DNA of 23,783 nucleotides from Labilithrix sp. Lineage in GTDB: Bacteria > Myxococcota > Polyangia > Polyangiales > Polyangiaceae. Where the stretch lies: positions 1 to 23,783 of the forward strand of contig JAQBQL010000084.1 in the NCBI GenBank assembly GCA_028287035.1. The letters are read 5' to 3'. Below the pieces are notes generated by a model. The model did not search any database and had not been told where the DNA came from. It saw only the letters and a list, made by a program, of their open reading frames with translations. Shown in pieces: positions 7,720 through 15,093 of the stretch. Position 1 is the stretch's first letter. Every line of letters begins with the position of its first letter. The position numbers were made by a program, and so were the translations under genes.

Positions 7720-10700
7720 GTGAAGCTCTCCGTCCGGCGCGTCGCGACGCTCCTCTTCTTCTCGGGCGCCTGCGCGCTGATGTACCAGGTGGCGTGGTTC
7801 CGCGAGCTCCGGCTCATCTTCGGCGCCTCGACCGCGTCGTCGGCGGCGGTGCTCGCCATCTTCATGGGTGGTCTTGGCCTCGGTGGAGCGCTGCTCGGGA
7901 GGCGCGCCGACGCGTCGCGAAGCCCTCTCGCGATGTACGCGAAGCTCGAGATCGGCGTGTCTTGCGCGGCCGGGCTCACGCCGCTCTTCGTGTGGGCCGC
8001 TGACAAGATCTACGTCGCGGCGGGCGGCACCACGTCGCTCGGCGGGCCCGGCGCCACGGTCGTCCGCATCCTGCTCGCGGTGCTCGTTCTGGGCCCCGTC
8101 ACCTTCCTGATGGGCGGCACTCTCCCGGCCGCGGCGCGCGCGATCGAGAAGGACGACGGCGGAGCGCGGCGCGGCGTCGCTACGCTGTACGGCGTGAACA
8201 CCCTCGGCGCCGTCCTCGGCGCGGTGCTCGCGAACTTCGTCCTGCTCGAGGTGCTCGGGACGCGGATGACGGTGTGGGTCACCGCGCTCGTGAACGTCCT
8301 CGTGGGTGTCCTCGCGCTCTCCTTCGCCCGCCGCGCGGGGTCCGCCCGGGTGAGCGACGAGAACGCGTCGGCCTCCGTGGCTGCAGCGGTTCCGGACGCC
8401 GTGGAAAACGCGCCCGACGACGGTGCTCGGGCCATCCCGCGCTGGCTCCCGCCGGGGGCCGCCGCGCTCGCGGGAGCCGCGTTCATGCTGATGGAGCTCA
8501 CGTGGTACCGCATGCTCGGGCCACTGCTCGGCGGCTCCTCGTACACCTTCGGCCTCATCCTGGCCGTCGCGCTCGCGGGCATCGGCATCGGCGGCGCGGT
8601 GTACGCACGCACGAAGGTGCCGGCGACGCTGCGCTGGTTCGCGCTGACCTGCTCGCTCGAAGCCCTCTTCATTGCCCTGCCCTACGCGCTCGGCGACGAC
8701 CTCGCGATCGTGACCGGGCTTCTCCGCCCGCTGTGCCGGTCGGGCTTCGGCGCGAGCACCGTGGTGTGGACGTCGGTGGCGGCCATCGTGATCTTCCCCG
8801 CCGCGGTGATCTCGGGCATCCAGTTCCCGCTGATCATCGGCCTCTATGGTCGTGGCGCGAAGAGCGTCGGCCGGGACGTGGGCGCCGCGTATCTTGCCAA
8901 CACGATCGGTTCGATCTTCGGCTCGTTGGCCGGCGGCTTCGGGCTGGTGCCGCTGCTCGGAGCGATCGGCGTGTGGAAGCTGGTCGTCGTCGCGCTCGCG
9001 GCAGGGGCGGTCGTCGCGGTGGTCATCGCCGCCCGGAACGCACCTGCGCACGACCGGATTCCGGGGATCGTTCGCGGGGTGGCGCTCGCCGGCCTGCCGC
9101 TGCTGCTGCTGCTCGCCGACGGTCCGAGCTCGGTCTGGCGGCATTCGGGGATCGGCGCCGGGCGCGCAGACGCGATGCTCGAGGAGGCTTCGCCCTACGC
9201 GGTCGCGGCCTTCCGCCAGTTCGCCCGCCGTGGGATCCGCTGGTCCACCGATGGCGTCGAGAGCAGCGTCGCCCTCAAGGAGCAGAACGGCTACACGTTC
9301 GTCGTCAACGGGAAGGCCGACGGTCACGCCATCGTCGATGCGCCGACCCAGGTGATGGGAGGACTCCTGCCGGCGCTCCTCCATGGTTCGGCAAAGAGCG
9401 CGCTCGTGGTCGGGCTCGGGACCGGGAGCACCGCCGGGTGGCTCGGCAAGGTCCCCACGATGGAGCGCGTGGACGTCGTCGAGCTCGAGCCGGCGATCCT
9501 GCGCGTCGCCGCGGATTGCGCAACGGTGAACGAGAGCGTGCTGCAGAACCCGAAGGTTCACACGTACATCGCGGACGCCCGCGAGCACCTACGAACGACG
9601 CGCGCGCGCTACGACATCATCTTCTCCGAGCCCTCGAACCCCTACCGCGCCGGGATCTCGAGCCTGTACACGGTGGAGTACTACCGGGCCGCTGCCGAGC
9701 GCGTCGCCCCCGCCGGGATGTTCGTCCAGTGGCTGCAGGCATACGAGATCGACGGCTGGGTGGTCGCGACCGCCCTCACCACCCTCAGGCAGGTCTTCGG
9801 CGACGTCGAAGTCTGGCGGACGATGGCCGGCGACCTCCTCATGGTGGCGCGGGCCCAGCACACGCCCTTCGACGTCGCGCGCGTGCGCGCCATGCTCCAG
9901 ACGGAGCCCTTCGGCCGCGGGGCGCGCGGCGCGTGGCATACCGACACGGTCGAGGGCGTGCTCTCGCACTTCGTTGCTCGGTCCTCGCTCGCCGATGCGC
10001 TCGCGCAGAACGGCGACGGAGCAATCAACACCGACGATCAGAACTTCCTCGAGTTCGCCTTCGCGCGCAGCGTCGGCGCGCGTCGCCACGTCGACGACGA
10101 CATCCTCAAGCTTTCGGAGCGACTCGGGATGGTGTCTCCGGACGTGGTCGGCAGCTATGACCGGAGCCGCATCCTCGACGAGCGGTGGCTCTTCCAGCGC
10201 GCCGAGGGGCAGCCGTTCGATCCGCCGCTGAGCCTCGGCGGCCCAGCAACCCTGGGTCCGGTGCTGCAGGCCATGTCCAACGAACAGCCGGGCGCCGCGT
10301 TGCGGCTCTGGGCCAAGCTCCATCGGAACGAGAGCGCATCCTCGGCCGAACGTGAGCTCGTCGCCGACCTCGGGGCCCATGCGGGAGGCGACGACGTCGG
10401 CGCCGCGATCGAGGCCTCTCCCGAGGAGACACGCGATTACTTCCGCGCGCTGGTCGCAAGCGAGCAGCACGACGACGCGGCAGCCACCGCGCACCTCGTT
10501 CGTTTGTTCGTTCGCGCCCGAACCGATCCGTGGGTGCGCGTCGCGCTCCTCGACGAGGGAGTCAAGCTCGCCAAGAAGATCCTGACCCGGTCGCCCGTGA
10601 ACTCGAGGGAGCTCTACGGGGCGCTCGCGGCGCCCTTCGCGGTCGAGAACCTGCGCGACGAGCGCCTCAGCGTGCGCGCCCTTGCCTCGGTCCGGCTCCC

Positions 10701-10941
10701 CGATACCAGCGCGTGCGTCGAAGCCTTCACGGCGCTCGAGCCGCCGCCCTTCGACAAGGATGTCCTGACCCTACGTGCCGGGTGCTACGTGCGCGCCAAG
10801 CATCCGCGCGCCGAGGAGGCCGAGCGCGATCTGCGCGCCATCTTCCTCGTCGACCCGAAGCCGCTCGGGGCGGCGATCGCGGGGCCGGCGCCGCCTCCGC
10901 CCGCGCCGGTAAGGACGCAGCCGGTGGCGCCGCCGCCCTGA
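7720..10941 (+). CDS. Fused MFS-like membrane / spermidine-synthase-fold protein
   Basis: The protein has 1073 residues from GTG 7720; TTG 7711 in frame is an alternative, and neither has a clear ribosome site. Residues 1 to about 470 contain roughly twelve hydrophobic helices in the pattern of 'fused MFS/spermidine synthase' proteins (FFSGACALMYQVAWFRE at the N-terminus is characteristic). Residues about 500-760 form a Rossmann-type domain with the SAM-binding loop GLGTGST (565-571), an acidic VDVVELEP strand and the signature SEPSNPYRAGISSLYT. True spermidine synthases have a D-S/T-S/T-D-P motif here, so polyamine synthesis is doubtful. About 300 further residues are helical and repeat-like, ending in a Pro-rich tail. 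It sits between two pairs of pilin genes on the same strand, which suggests a link to pilin modification or export, an inference only. Confidence 0.8.
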   Translation: MKLSVRRVATLLFFSGACALMYQVAWFRELRLIFGASTASSAAVLAIFMGGLGLGGALLGRRADASRSPLAMYAKLEIGVSCAAGLTPLFVWAADKIYVAAGGTTSLGGPGATVVRILLAVLVLGPVTFLMGGTLPAAARAIEKDDGGARRGVATLYGVNTLGAVLGAVLANFVLLEVLGTRMTVWVTALVNVLVGVLALSFARRAGSARVSDENASASVAAAVPDAVENAPDDGARAIPRWLPPGAAALAGAAFMLMELTWYRMLGPLLGGSSYTFGLILAVALAGIGIGGAVYARTKVPATLRWFALTCSLEALFIALPYALGDDLAIVTGLLRPLCRSGFGASTVVWTSVAAIVIFPAAVISGIQFPLIIGLYGRGAKSVGRDVGAAYLANTIGSIFGSLAGGFGLVPLLGAIGVWKLVVVALAAGAVVAVVIAARNAPAHDRIPGIVRGVALAGLPLLLLLADGPSSVWRHSGIGAGRADAMLEEASPYAVAAFRQFARRGIRWSTDGVESSVALKEQNGYTFVVNGKADGHAIVDAPTQVMGGLLPALLHGSAKSALVVGLGTGSTAGWLGKVPTMERVDVVELEPAILRVAADCATVNESVLQNPKVHTYIADAREHLRTTRARYDIIFSEPSNPYRAGISSLYTVEYYRAAAERVAPAGMFVQWLQAYEIDGWVVATALTTLRQVFGDVEVWRTMAGDLLMVARAQHTPFDVARVRAMLQTEPFGRGARGAWHTDTVEGVLSHFVARSSLADALAQNGDGAINTDDQNFLEFAFARSVGARRHVDDDILKLSERLGMVSPDVVGSYDRSRILDERWLFQRAEGQPFDPPLSLGGPATLGPVLQAMSNEQPGAALRLWAKLHRNESASSAERELVADLGAHAGGDDVGAAIEASPEETRDYFRALVASEQHDDAAATAHLVRLFVRARTDPWVRVALLDEGVKLAKKILTRSPVNSRELYGALAAPFAVENLRDERLSVRALASVRLPDTSACVEAFTALEPPPFDKDVLTLRAGCYVRAKHPRAEEAERDLRAIFLVDPKPLGAAIAGPAPPPPAPVRTQPVAPPP

Positions 10942-10996
10942 ACCGCTCGCCATGATGGTGCCCCAATCCGGCAGGTTTTCGCGCTATGGTTGGCCC

Positions 10997-11548
10997 GTGC
11001 AGCCAGGTTCGAGGCGTGCGTTCACGGCGGTCGAGCTGATGAACTTCCTTGCCCTCGCCGCCGTGCTCAGCGCCATCGGCATGTACGCGCTCGCGCGCTA
11101 CGTCCGGCACGGCAAGACGCTCGAGGCGGTGAGCTCGGTGCAGACGCTCGCCGGCAACGCCGCGGACTACTACAACGCCTCGGACGCGACGCAGCCCGCG
11201 GGCGCCCTGCCCGCCGCCGTCCACGCGATGCGGCACTTCCCTCCCTCCGCGCAGACCCCCGTGCCGGCCGATCAGGACAGCGTGCGCGGCCATCGTTACC
11301 AGTCGAATTTTGCGGACTGGTCGGGCAGCCCGTGGCGCGATCTCCGTTTCTCGATCGTGCAGCCGCAGTGCTACCGCTACTCGTTCGAGGCGGAGGGCGC
11401 AGGCGCGACGGCCAAGGCGACCGTCACCGCGGAGGGCGACCTCGACGGCGACGGCATCCGGTCGACGTACTCGCTCGAGGTGCTCCCCGACCAAGGGCTG
11501 TCCGCGCGGGTCGCCCCGACCATGATCAAGAAGGACGTCGAGGAGTAG
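10997..11548 (+). CDS. Pilin-like protein 3 (Ala at the processing site)
   Basis: This 183-residue protein starts at GTG 10997. Upstream in-frame ATGs at 10952 and 10955 are possible, but the codons between them have little of the local third-position GC bias and no start has a good ribosome site. The short leader MQPGSRRA is followed by FTAVELMNFLALAAVLSAIG, a type IV pilin N-terminus with Glu at +5 but Ala instead of Gly at -1. The head domain shares the block RYQSNFADW with pilin 2 (KYQSSKADW), followed by an aromatic strand (QCYRYSFEA) and an acidic loop GDLDGDG. It looks like a minor pilin or pseudopilin. It is followed one base later by pilin 4, with GAGGAG near its stop serving the next gene. 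Confidence 0.75.
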   Translation: MQPGSRRAFTAVELMNFLALAAVLSAIGMYALARYVRHGKTLEAVSSVQTLAGNAADYYNASDATQPAGALPAAVHAMRHFPPSAQTPVPADQDSVRGHRYQSNFADWSGSPWRDLRFSIVQPQCYRYSFEAEGAGATAKATVTAEGDLDGDGIRSTYSLEVLPDQGLSARVAPTMIKKDVEE

Positions 11549-11549
11549 C

Positions 11550-12035
11550 GTGCGCCGCTTCTCGCCCGTGGAGCTCGCGATCGGCGTGGCGCTGCTCGGG
11601 TCGCTGCTCGCCGCCTCCGTACCGGCGTTCTTCCGCGAGCTGCACGCCTCGCGCTTCGTCGAGCCGGCCGACGGCCTCGCGCGCATGGGCGCGGCGGCGG
11701 TGGCGTACGCCGAGCAGAACGAGCGCTTTCCGGAGAGCGTGCCGCTCACGCCCACGGCTCCGCCACGCGGTCACAAGGAAGCGGACGCGCCGGGTACGTG
11801 GGATGTGCCGACGTGGCGCGCGCTGGAGTTCCGGCCTTGCGCCGAGGGGACGCCCCACGCGTATGCGTTCTCGTTCGACAGCGCCGGCGGCGGCTCAGCC
11901 TTCGTCGCACAGGCCCGTGGCGATCTCGATGGCGACGGGGTGCTCAGCCTCTTCGAGATCCGTGGCGACCTGCACGCGAGCGGCGGTCGACCCGCCGTCA
12001 GACCTGGCATGTACGTGGAGTCGGAGCTCGAATGA
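11550..12035 (+). CDS. Pilin-like protein 4 (minor pseudopilin, degenerate processing site)
   Basis: This 161-residue protein starts at GTG 11550, one base after the stop of pilin 3, with AGGAG just upstream. It begins MRR then FSPVELAIGVALLGSLLAASV, keeping Phe +1, Glu +5 and the long hydrophobic helix of pilins. The leader is only three residues and has Arg at -1 rather than Gly, so prepilin peptidase may not process it. The head has a TWRALEFRPC segment, a YAFSFDS strand and the acidic loop GDLDGDG followed by a second GDL, in the same order as the other pilins here. The stop overlaps the next start (ATGA). It probably acts as an initiating or tip minor pilin, or as an unprocessed membrane protein. 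Confidence 0.72.
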   Translation: MRRFSPVELAIGVALLGSLLAASVPAFFRELHASRFVEPADGLARMGAAAVAYAEQNERFPESVPLTPTAPPRGHKEADAPGTWDVPTWRALEFRPCAEGTPHAYAFSFDSAGGGSAFVAQARGDLDGDGVLSLFEIRGDLHASGGRPAVRPGMYVESELE

Positions 12036-12922
12036 GGTCGCGAGAGCTGGGCATGGTGCTGGTGGCAGCGTTCCTCGGCTGCGCGGGGGTGGCGCTCGTG
12101 CAGCCGCCGCTCGCCACCGCCGCACATACGCAGCGGCAGCGTGACGACGTCTTCCTGCTGCCGCCGCCCGCCGAAGTGCGCGCCATGTCACTCGGGTATC
12201 GGTCCGCCACCGCTGACGTGCTCTGGGCAAAGCTGATCCTCGAGTACGGGCTGCACTGGCAAGAGAAGCGCCCCTTCCCGGACGCGACCCGCTACGTGGA
12301 CGCGATCCTCGCGCTCGAGCCTGGACACCCGACGCTCTACGAATTCGTCGACACGATCCTCGTGTATCCGCCCCCGCCCGGTGCCACCGAGGCGGACGCC
12401 CGAACCGCGCGCGCGTACCTCGAGCGCGGGACGCGCGAGCGCCCTTACGACGCAGCGATGTGGCTGCGATACGGGCAGTTCGTCGCCTTCATCGGACCGT
12501 CGTTTCTGAAGGACAAGGCCGAGGGCGAGCGCTGGCGGGTCGACGGCGCCAACGGCATCGCCCGCGCCGTGGAGCTCGGGTCGGACGCGAACCGCTCGCT
12601 CGCCGCCACCAGCATCCTCAGCACGGCCGGGGAGCGGAAGGCCGCCATCGCCTCGATCGAGCGCACCTACGCCATGACCGACGACCCCGCCGTCCGCGAG
12701 GAGATGCTGCTACGCCTCTCGCGCCTCAAGGCCACCGCCGGCGCCGAGCAGGCGCTCAGCGTGGTCGAGCGCGAGTGGCGGACGCACTACGGCTTCCTGA
12801 CGCGGGGCGAGGCGCTGCTGCTCGGTCCGAGCCGCGGCGTGCCGGCGTGTGCCGGGCCCGCGTCCCTCGCCCGGCGCGAGTGCGCGGCGGACTGGACCGC
12901 GAAGGTCGAAGCCGCGCAGTGA
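12032..12922 (+). CDS. Membrane-anchored tetratricopeptide-like protein of the pilin cluster
   Basis: The start is ATG 12032, which overlaps the pilin 4 stop in ATGA; the frame is open further upstream but that is a shadow of pilin 4. The 296-residue product has an N-terminal hydrophobic segment (about 7-30) that could be a signal anchor; FLGC (14-17) is an imperfect lipobox. After a Pro-rich turn (LLPPPAEV) comes the conserved-looking block SATADVLWAKLILEYGLHW (57-75), then paired helices with ILALEPGHPTLYEF and later Ala-rich helices that suggest degenerate TPR units. It would be exported and tethered to the membrane. Translational coupling to pilin 4 suggests a role in the same assembly, perhaps as a pilotin-like or scaffold protein; the function is not established. 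The gene ends three bases before a convergent gene. Confidence 0.7.
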   Translation: MRSRELGMVLVAAFLGCAGVALVQPPLATAAHTQRQRDDVFLLPPPAEVRAMSLGYRSATADVLWAKLILEYGLHWQEKRPFPDATRYVDAILALEPGHPTLYEFVDTILVYPPPPGATEADARTARAYLERGTRERPYDAAMWLRYGQFVAFIGPSFLKDKAEGERWRVDGANGIARAVELGSDANRSLAATSILSTAGERKAAIASIERTYAMTDDPAVREEMLLRLSRLKATAGAEQALSVVEREWRTHYGFLTRGEALLLGPSRGVPACAGPASLARRECAADWTAKVEAAQ

Positions 12923-12925
12923 CGG

Positions 12926-13996
12926 TCACTCGACGACGATGGTGCGAAGGCCCACCATCGTCTGCTCGTCGCTCCCCGGAAACTTCGCGAACACGCTGAT
13001 CTCGTAGAGCCCGGGCTGCCCGTGGTCCGAGAGCGGTACGTCGATCGAGAGCGTCGAGCCCTCGATGAGCACCGGCTTCGGCGTCACGTAGCCCGGCCCC
13101 CAGTACAGCTGGAAGGGCTTGGGGACGGGGTAGCTGCGACGCTTGTTGAGCTCCGCGACGGGCAACGGCGCCGGCGGAACGGCGCGCGCGACGCCGACGC
13201 CGGTGGGCCGGAGCCCGGGCGCGAGCGTCGCCTGCACGTGCACCATGGCGCCGACCTTCGCCCGGCGCGGTACCGGCGCGTACGTCCCGTAATGGTCGGT
13301 GAGCTCCTGCGCGAAGCACGACACCGCGAGCTCCGTCGGCGTGGCGACCGGCTGCGCGACGCCGATGCCGATGCCGGTGTGGCCCGGGCGGAGGATGTTC
13401 TTGCGGTGGCCGTCGTTCGGGGGGACCTCGTCGAAGAAGAGCGACTCGGCGCGCTCGACCTGCGACGGCTCGAGGAGCGGCTGGGGATCGAGTGTCCGCG
13501 TCTTCTCGTCCGTGAAGCAGAGCGCGTTCTCGAGCACCATGTCCGCGCCGCCCCCCCCGGTGTGCCGCTGCTCGGGGACCGAGCCGTCGCTGCCCCAGTG
13601 TCCGAGGTAGCCGAGATGCGCCATGTCGTCGGCGTGGGCCTGGGCAGCGATGGTGGCCGGCCCCTCGTCGAGGACGACCGGCGGCAGATGGTGAGTCGCG
13701 CGGTCCCGGTTGACGAGCTGGACCATGTAGCGCCGCGCCTCGGCAACCGTGAGGAGCTTCGCGGGCCGCGCCGGAGCGGCGGCCCGCCCGGCATCCGGCG
13801 CGGGCGAGGCCGCGTGTGACGCGACGGCGCTGGGCGGCGGGGGCGACGCGACGGTCTCCTCGGGCGCGCGGAGGGGCGAGGCACCGGCCGGCGTGCCGTT
13901 CCGGCAGGCCCCGCATGGCAGCAGCGCGGTGACGAGCACGAGCACCCGCCACGTTGTCGTGGAATCGCGATTCGACACGGAAAGCTGGTAGACCAT
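12926..13996 (-). CDS. Secreted CAP/SCP-domain protein
   Basis: The product has 356 residues from ATG 13996; a GTG at codon 7 (VSNRDS) is a possible later start. A hydrophobic export signal lies at about 17-30, ending in LLPCGAC. C31 might be a lipidation site but the lipobox is poor. A Pro/Ala-rich linker leads to a CAP (SCP/PR-1) domain at about 82-215 with its hallmark blocks: H133 in GHWGSDGS, E156-N157 in ENALC, and H197 in DGHRKNIL followed by GIGIGVA. The last 120 residues form a beta-rich extension of unknown type. Bacterial CAP proteins are exported and lack a single common activity. The 3' end faces the TPR-like gene with a three-base gap. The 5' end is five bases from nagZ on the other strand, so the two promoters must overlap the coding starts. 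Confidence 0.82.
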   Translation of the reverse strand: MVYQLSVSNRDSTTTWRVLVLVTALLPCGACRNGTPAGASPLRAPEETVASPPPPSAVASHAASPAPDAGRAAAPARPAKLLTVAEARRYMVQLVNRDRATHHLPPVVLDEGPATIAAQAHADDMAHLGYLGHWGSDGSVPEQRHTGGGGADMVLENALCFTDEKTRTLDPQPLLEPSQVERAESLFFDEVPPNDGHRKNILRPGHTGIGIGVAQPVATPTELAVSCFAQELTDHYGTYAPVPRRAKVGAMVHVQATLAPGLRPTGVGVARAVPPAPLPVAELNKRRSYPVPKPFQLYWGPGYVTPKPVLIEGSTLSIDVPLSDHGQPGLYEISVFAKFPGSDEQTMVGLRTIVVE

Positions 13997-14001
13997 AGCG
14001 G

Positions 14002-15093
14002 ATGGCGATGACGCTGTCCGTCCTCTGCGGTCAGATGATCGTGGTGGGTCTCGAAGGGGATGCGCTCTCCGCGGCCGAGCACCGGCTGCTGGCGTCGGGA
14101 GAACGCGGCGGGGTGGTCCTCTTCCGCCGCAACGTCGCGAGCACCATGGCGGGCGTCGCGGCGCTGAACGCGACCGTCGCCGCCGCGGCGCCGGCCGACC
14201 TGCCGCCGCTCGTCGCGGTCGACCAGGAAGGCGGGCGGGTGATGCGCCTCGGCCGCCCTGCCCTGCAGCTTCCGCCGATGCGCCGTCTCGGCGATCTCGG
14301 TGACGAGGCGCTGGTCAGGCGCGTGGCCGAAGCCCAGGCCCGTGAGCTGTCCGCGCTCGGCTTCTCGATGAGCTTCGCCCCGGTCGCGGACGTCCACACG
14401 CGCGAGGCGAACCCGATCATCGGCGACCGCGCGTTCGGCACGACGCCGGAGGTGGTGGCGCGGTTCGCGGGCGCGTTCGCCGACGGCCTCGCGCGCGGCC
14501 GCGTGCTCTCGTGCGCGAAGCACTTCCCTGGCCACGGCGACACCACGGTCGACTCGCACCTCGCGCTGCCGCGGGTCGATCGCGACGCGGCGGGCCTCGA
14601 CGCCATCGAGATCGCTGCCTTCGCGGCGCTCGCGCGGAATCCGGCGATCGACGCGATGATGACCGCCCACGTCGTCTACCCCGCGCTCGACGAGCAGCCC
14701 GCCACGCTCTCGCACGCGATCTGCACGACCTTGCTGCGCGCGCGCCTCGGCTTCCGCGGCGTGCTCTTCTCGGACGATCTGGAGATGAAGGCGCTCACGA
14801 TGCCGACCGGAGAAGCAGCGGTGCGCGCGGTGCTGGCGGGGTGCGACGCGCTCCTCGTGTGCTCGAAGCCGGAGCTCGCGGCCGAGGCGCACGCCGCGGT
14901 CGTGCGCGAGGCCGAACGGAGCGAGGCGTTCCGGGCGCGGTGCACGGAGGCGCTGGAACGCGGGCTCGCCATGCGCCGGCGCGTGCCGCCCCGCCCCGTG
15001 ACCGACGCCTCGGCGCTCGAGGGGATCTTCGCCGCGAGCGCCGGCGTGGCGGCCGAGCTCGAGGCGCGCCTGGGCGCGGGAGCGGCGTCGTGA
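14002..15093 (+). CDS. nagZ: Beta-N-acetylhexosaminidase (GH3, NagZ)
   Basis: This 363-residue protein matches cytoplasmic NagZ, which removes GlcNAc from muropeptides during peptidoglycan recycling. Visible family marks are GQMIVVG near the start, VAVDQEGGRVMRL, FAPVADVH, the signature KHFPGHGDT (173-181) whose His-Asp pair is part of the mobile catalytic loop, HVVYP, and FSDDLEM with the nucleophile Asp at about 258. There is no export signal. ATG 14002 is used; ATG 14008 is equally possible and no strong ribosome site distinguishes them. The C-terminal 80 residues extend the barrel with Ala/Glu-rich helices. It overlaps hutI by four bases, so the two are translated together. Confidence 0.93.
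   Translation: MAMTLSVLCGQMIVVGLEGDALSAAEHRLLASGERGGVVLFRRNVASTMAGVAALNATVAAAAPADLPPLVAVDQEGGRVMRLGRPALQLPPMRRLGDLGDEALVRRVAEAQARELSALGFSMSFAPVADVHTREANPIIGDRAFGTTPEVVARFAGAFADGLARGRVLSCAKHFPGHGDTTVDSHLALPRVDRDAAGLDAIEIAAFAALARNPAIDAMMTAHVVYPALDEQPATLSHAICTTLLRARLGFRGVLFSDDLEMKALTMPTGEAAVRAVLAGCDALLVCSKPELAAEAHAAVVREAERSEAFRARCTEALERGLAMRRRVPPRPVTDASALEGIFAASAGVAAELEARLGAGAAS

Noticed and set aside
7708..9588. 626-residue minus-strand frame and 628-residue plus +1 frame over the SAM-fold gene
   Set aside because: Both are extremely rich in charged residues (Arg, and Asp/Glu/His on the antisense frame) and lack recognisable domains, whereas the third frame gives a membrane domain plus a SAM-binding motif.
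7720..10941. Assignment as speE, a true spermidine synthase
   Set aside because: The catalytic D-S/T-S/T-D-P motif is replaced by SEPSNP and the domain is fused to a 12-helix membrane region, so only the fold is supported.
10986..11001. ATGGTTGGCCCGTGCA as a sigma-54 promoter for pilin 3
   Set aside because: GG-GC spacing is one base short and the -24 element matches poorly.
13900..13915. Lipobox in the CAP-domain protein
   Set aside because: LLPC and CGAC do not fit the lipobox consensus well; export is supported but lipidation is not.
13084..14892. Long minus-strand frame spanning the CAP gene and nagZ
   Set aside because: It crosses two well-supported genes on opposite strands and its translation has no domain signature.
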